Notes under the pieces: model-generated
The model's database searches: none
What the model was told of the DNA's origin: nothing
Seen by the model: the letters and a program-made list of their open reading frames with translations, nothing else
Position numbers and translations under genes: made by a program
Source: Ignavibacteria bacterium
Lineage (GTDB): Bacteria > Bacteroidota > Ignavibacteria > Ignavibacteriales > Melioribacteraceae
NCBI GenBank assembly: GCA_003233295.1
Contig: QILJ01000403.1
Coordinates: forward strand, 1-9,551
DNA: 9,551 nucleotides
Reading direction: 5' to 3'
Shown: positions 7,814 to 9,551 of the stretch, in pieces
Layout: every line of letters starts with the position of its first letter
How positions within the stretch are numbered: the stretch's first letter is position 1

Positions 7814-9034
7814 TTATGCTGCCCCCTGTTCAGTTTCAGAGTCTAATAATTTTATATAATCAGGGTGCCATCCAATATCTTTTTTATCTGAAAGAGTGTG
7901 ATAAGAGCCTCTAGCAACATAAGTTGATTTGAATTCTGGCCTTATCGGTATTGCACTATCACTTTGACATATAGTGTAAAGCTGTTGCCCCGAAGAAACT
8001 TTTCCCTTTTCTTGTGAAAAATCATGAGCCATTTCAACTAGAGAAGATTGATTTTCCCATTCATCTTTCAGTCGATTTAAATATTTTTTAAGCTCTCCCG
8101 GTTTAACCAAGTTTTCCCTTGACCAACGGGAGCGTTGCTCAAACGCACGATAGTAATTAATAATTGCATTTCTTATGACGCGATTGGTAGCTCCAATTAA
8201 CAGCAATTGTGTAACGAACGTGCGTCCATCGTTTTCGATATCGATCTCCTCAGGATCTATATCATCAAAATCGGAAGGCAAGTTACTAGGTAAAAATTGA
8301 GATCTTAAGTCATCAATGAAGCCGACTAATTCGCCTATACTAATGGCATCATGGTCAGCCGAGGACATGACCTCAATTACTCTTTTAAACCAAAGCCCTT
8401 CTAATCTTGTAGTAAAAGCGCCTACATGGTGAGCAGAAGCACTGAATCGTATTTGTCTTTTTATTTTCCCTTCTATTTCGATGATATTAGGGGAGTTACT
8501 AATAATATAAATTGAATTTAACAGGCTTTCTTGCTGCCGACTCTCAAGAGATAAAAACGATTTATATGCAGTGGCATTTGTTTTATTATTAGTTTCTTGT
8601 GAAATTTTTCGCATCAGCTCCAATGCTGTGTGTATATTTCTAGAGTCCGAGTCAGTTCCTAAATAACAAGCGATACTCTCAGGTGCAGCACTTTCGGTGG
8701 TTAATAAGGTAAACGCAGCTTCTTCAAAAGCAGTGTTAGGGCTTTTAATAAAGTCTGACCACACTCTTATGGTCTTCCATAAGTCTGCACTTCTATCCGT
8801 CAAATTTCCGGGAGAGGCATGGTGTTTTGCTTGCAAAAGTTCGATGGGTTCGCCTTTCTCTTCGAACGCTATGTCATCAAGCTTTTCGATAGAAATAAAA
8901 CAATCGTCTGGATCGTTAGTATCTGCAATCTTTTTTAAAGCTAAATAAAGCGCATACCTTACTTGATAGATATAACCAAGAGCAGATGGTGTAGCATCAA
9001 ATATATTATTATTCGTCAATTTTAAGCGCCTCAC
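7814..9034 (-). CDS. ABC-3C effector: Cap4/DUF4297-like nuclease domain plus ABC-3C C-terminal domain
   Basis: This 406-residue protein has two parts. Residues ~10-215 look like a restriction-endonuclease-fold domain of the Cap4/DUF4297 kind: GYIYQ (20-24), ISIEKLDDIAFE (48-58) and ELLQAKHH (65-72). These supply the acidic residues and Q-x-K that form a PD-(D/E)xK-type active site in that superfamily. Residues ~270-395 match the ABC-three-component C-terminal domain, with NYYRAFEQRSRWSRENLV (293-310), a W-containing helix (~325), then GQQLYTIC, IPIRPEF and a terminal GSYHTLSDKKDIGWHPDY (376-393). The effector domain would act on DNA when the ABC ATPase signals; this is family inference. The start is uncertain: GTG at 9034 directly follows an in-frame TGA and has a weak ribosome site, while TTG at 9019 (codon 6) has GAGG 9 nt upstream and would give 401 residues. 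It is the first gene of the three-gene operon. Confidence 0.85.
   Translation of the reverse strand: MRRLKLTNNNIFDATPSALGYIYQVRYALYLALKKIADTNDPDDCFISIEKLDDIAFEEKGEPIELLQAKHHASPGNLTDRSADLWKTIRVWSDFIKSPNTAFEEAAFTLLTTESAAPESIACYLGTDSDSRNIHTALELMRKISQETNNKTNATAYKSFLSLESRQQESLLNSIYIISNSPNIIEIEGKIKRQIRFSASAHHVGAFTTRLEGLWFKRVIEVMSSADHDAISIGELVGFIDDLRSQFLPSNLPSDFDDIDPEEIDIENDGRTFVTQLLLIGATNRVIRNAIINYYRAFEQRSRWSRENLVKPGELKKYLNRLKDEWENQSSLVEMAHDFSQEKGKVSSGQQLYTICQSDSAIPIRPEFKSTYVARGSYHTLSDKKDIGWHPDYIKLLDSETEQGAA
9017..9032 (-). promoter_or_regulatory. Ribosome binding site suggesting an alternative TTG start
   Basis: On the minus strand GAGG (9029-9032) stands 9 nt before TTG (9017-9019), which is codon 6 of the effector frame. 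The GTG start at 9032-9034 has only weak purine-rich sequence upstream. The TTG start would still include the whole conserved GYIYQ region. Confidence 0.4.
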
Positions 9035-9142
9035 TCAATTATCATCTACCGAATATTATCTTGCTAAACGTCCGCTATGGGGTGAATTCAGGTACCATTT
9101 CAAATGTCGGCTATGGGCACGTTCCAGCCATCACTAAAAACC
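9035..9142 (-). promoter_or_regulatory. Upstream region of the ABC-3C operon
   Basis: This 108-nt gap between the helix-hairpin-helix gene and the ABC-3C operon should contain the operon promoter. On the minus strand an AT-rich -10-like stretch (GATAAT/TAATAT, 9053-9060) precedes the start, but no good -35 box lies 16-18 nt above it. The expected -35 position is occupied by one copy of a 16-nt repeat, which would fit activator-dependent transcription. No terminator hairpin for the upstream gene is visible, so read-through from it is possible. Confidence 0.3.
9066..9117. repeat. Pair of 16-nt imperfect direct repeats, 36-nt period
   Basis: AAACGTCCGCTATGGG at 9066-9081 and AAATGTCGGCTATGGG at 9102-9117 agree at 14 of 16 positions. 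They lie in the same orientation, 36 nt apart start to start, just upstream of the ABC-3C operon. They could be binding sites for a regulator or fragments of a dispersed intergenic repeat. Confidence 0.6.
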
Positions 9143-9436
9143 TCACATCCAACGCCGATCAGATTCCGTCCCCCCAAGCCTCCGCTTCCTCTCGTCCGTA
9201 AACTCCCACCATTTCTTAGGCGGGCCGCCTTCCATATACCTCACCGCAGAGATAAAAACACCCAGGACACAAGGATCATGCTTCTGCATCACGCGACAAA
9301 GCGCTTCATAAAGCTGATACGGGTCTCGGTCAACCAGGTCAGCAGGGCGCTTCATACCAAGCAAGACTAAATCTTGCTCCATCGCCTTGCCAATATTGGG
9401 GATATCAGTTAACCGTTTAAGCGATTTCCGTGACAT
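9143..9436 (-). CDS. Cdd1/McrB-like helix-hairpin-helix protein
   Basis: Small 97-residue protein of the 'pathogenicity locus' Cdd1 family, often annotated as mitomycin-resistance protein McrB or helix-hairpin-helix protein. The helix-hairpin-helix is LTDIPNIGKAMEQDLVLLGM (9-28), a non-specific DNA-binding element. It is followed by a family-typical segment with DPYQLYEALC (38-47), Cys56 and KKWWEFTDERK (74-84). Its cellular role is not established; a DNA-repair or DNA-binding accessory role is the usual guess. The ATG at 9434-9436 has a strong GAGGGAG site 5 nt upstream (9442-9448), which fixes the start. Base composition is more GC-rich than the genes to its left, so it may belong to a different genomic layer (flanking DNA or another cargo module). 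It runs in the same direction as the ABC-3C operon, with a 108-nt gap. Confidence 0.85.
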   Translation of the reverse strand: MSRKSLKRLTDIPNIGKAMEQDLVLLGMKRPADLVDRDPYQLYEALCRVMQKHDPCVLGVFISAVRYMEGGPPKKWWEFTDERKRRLGGTESDRRWM

Positions 9437-9496
9437 TGATGCTCCCTCAGCACGTTCGGCTCGGTAGTTGCCCTAATAAAACCCCATTGCATCCAA

Positions 9497-9522
9497 GTAT
9501 ACGTCATCGTATGCACTTATAC
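9497..9522. promoter_or_regulatory. Imperfect dyad (operator-like) upstream of the helix-hairpin-helix gene
   Basis: GTATACGT (9497-9504) and ACTTATAC (9515-9522) are inverted arms with a single mismatch and a 10-nt spacer. Within the element, ATACG-TCAT-CGTAT (9499-9512) is a perfect 5-bp inverted repeat with a 4-nt loop. It sits 61-86 nt before the ATG at 9436, a reasonable place for an operator. Chance occurrence in AT-rich DNA is not excluded. Confidence 0.3.
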
Positions 9523-9551
9523 ATAGCAAGCTTCGCATCTATATTAAAACG

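Noticed and set aside
8697..8948. 83-codon plus-strand frame opposite the effector nuclease domain
   Set aside because: It is the reverse strand of the conserved DDI and QAK region; no ribosome site or domain supports it.
9104..9370. 88-codon plus-strand frame opposite the helix-hairpin-helix gene
   Set aside because: The minus-strand frame has a strong ribosome site and family motifs; the plus-strand product is Pro/Arg-rich and unrecognisable.
9504..9551. Short minus-strand frame open from the right edge, ending in TGA
   Set aside because: Only 15 codons; too short to distinguish the tail of an upstream gene from chance.
1..9551. CRISPR array, tRNA gene or integron attC site
   Set aside because: No regularly spaced repeat series, cloverleaf-like segment or attC core pair was seen on either strand.

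Overview
The window looks like an accessory (defence-island) segment from a bacterium, most likely a gammaproteobacterium. The taxon is inferred only from the family of the integrase remnant and of the small helix-hairpin-helix gene; a marine lineage such as Vibrio or Shewanella would fit but is not proven. Most of the DNA is AT-rich, most strongly in the 5 kb giant gene. The right-hand 400 bases are visibly more GC-rich, as expected where imported DNA meets different flanking DNA.

Layout. Positions 88-222 (+) hold the 3' end of a tyrosine-recombinase (integrase) gene with its 5' part missing. All intact genes lie on the minus strand, so transcription runs right to left. In that order they are: (1) a 97-residue Cdd1/McrB-like helix-hairpin-helix protein, 9143-9436; (2) a 406-residue protein with a restriction-endonuclease-like N-terminus and an ABC-three-component C-terminal domain, 7814-9034; (3) a 164-residue three-component 'middle component', 7317-7811; (4) a 643-residue SMC/Rad50-like ABC ATPase of the DUF3732 type, 5384-7315; (5) a 1686-residue multidomain protein, 253-5313. 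The fifth combines a sacsin-type HSP90-like ATPase, a long helical middle, an AlbA_2/Schlafen-like domain and a C-terminal caspase-like protease with its His/Cys pair intact.

How the genes work together. Genes 2-4 are separated by 2 nt and 1 nt and form a textbook ABC-3C conflict system: a coiled-coil ATPase with a CxxC zinc-hook motif, an adaptor, and a nuclease-bearing effector. Gene 5 follows in the same direction after a 70-nt gap with its own ribosome binding site. It may be a second, stand-alone defence protein or a fourth component. It is the most unusual element here: an ATP-dependent sensor, a nucleic-acid-associated domain and a suicide-type protease in one polypeptide. The predicted outcome for both systems is nucleic-acid sensing followed by host shutdown or death. 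That is inference from domain content; nothing in the sequence shows activity.
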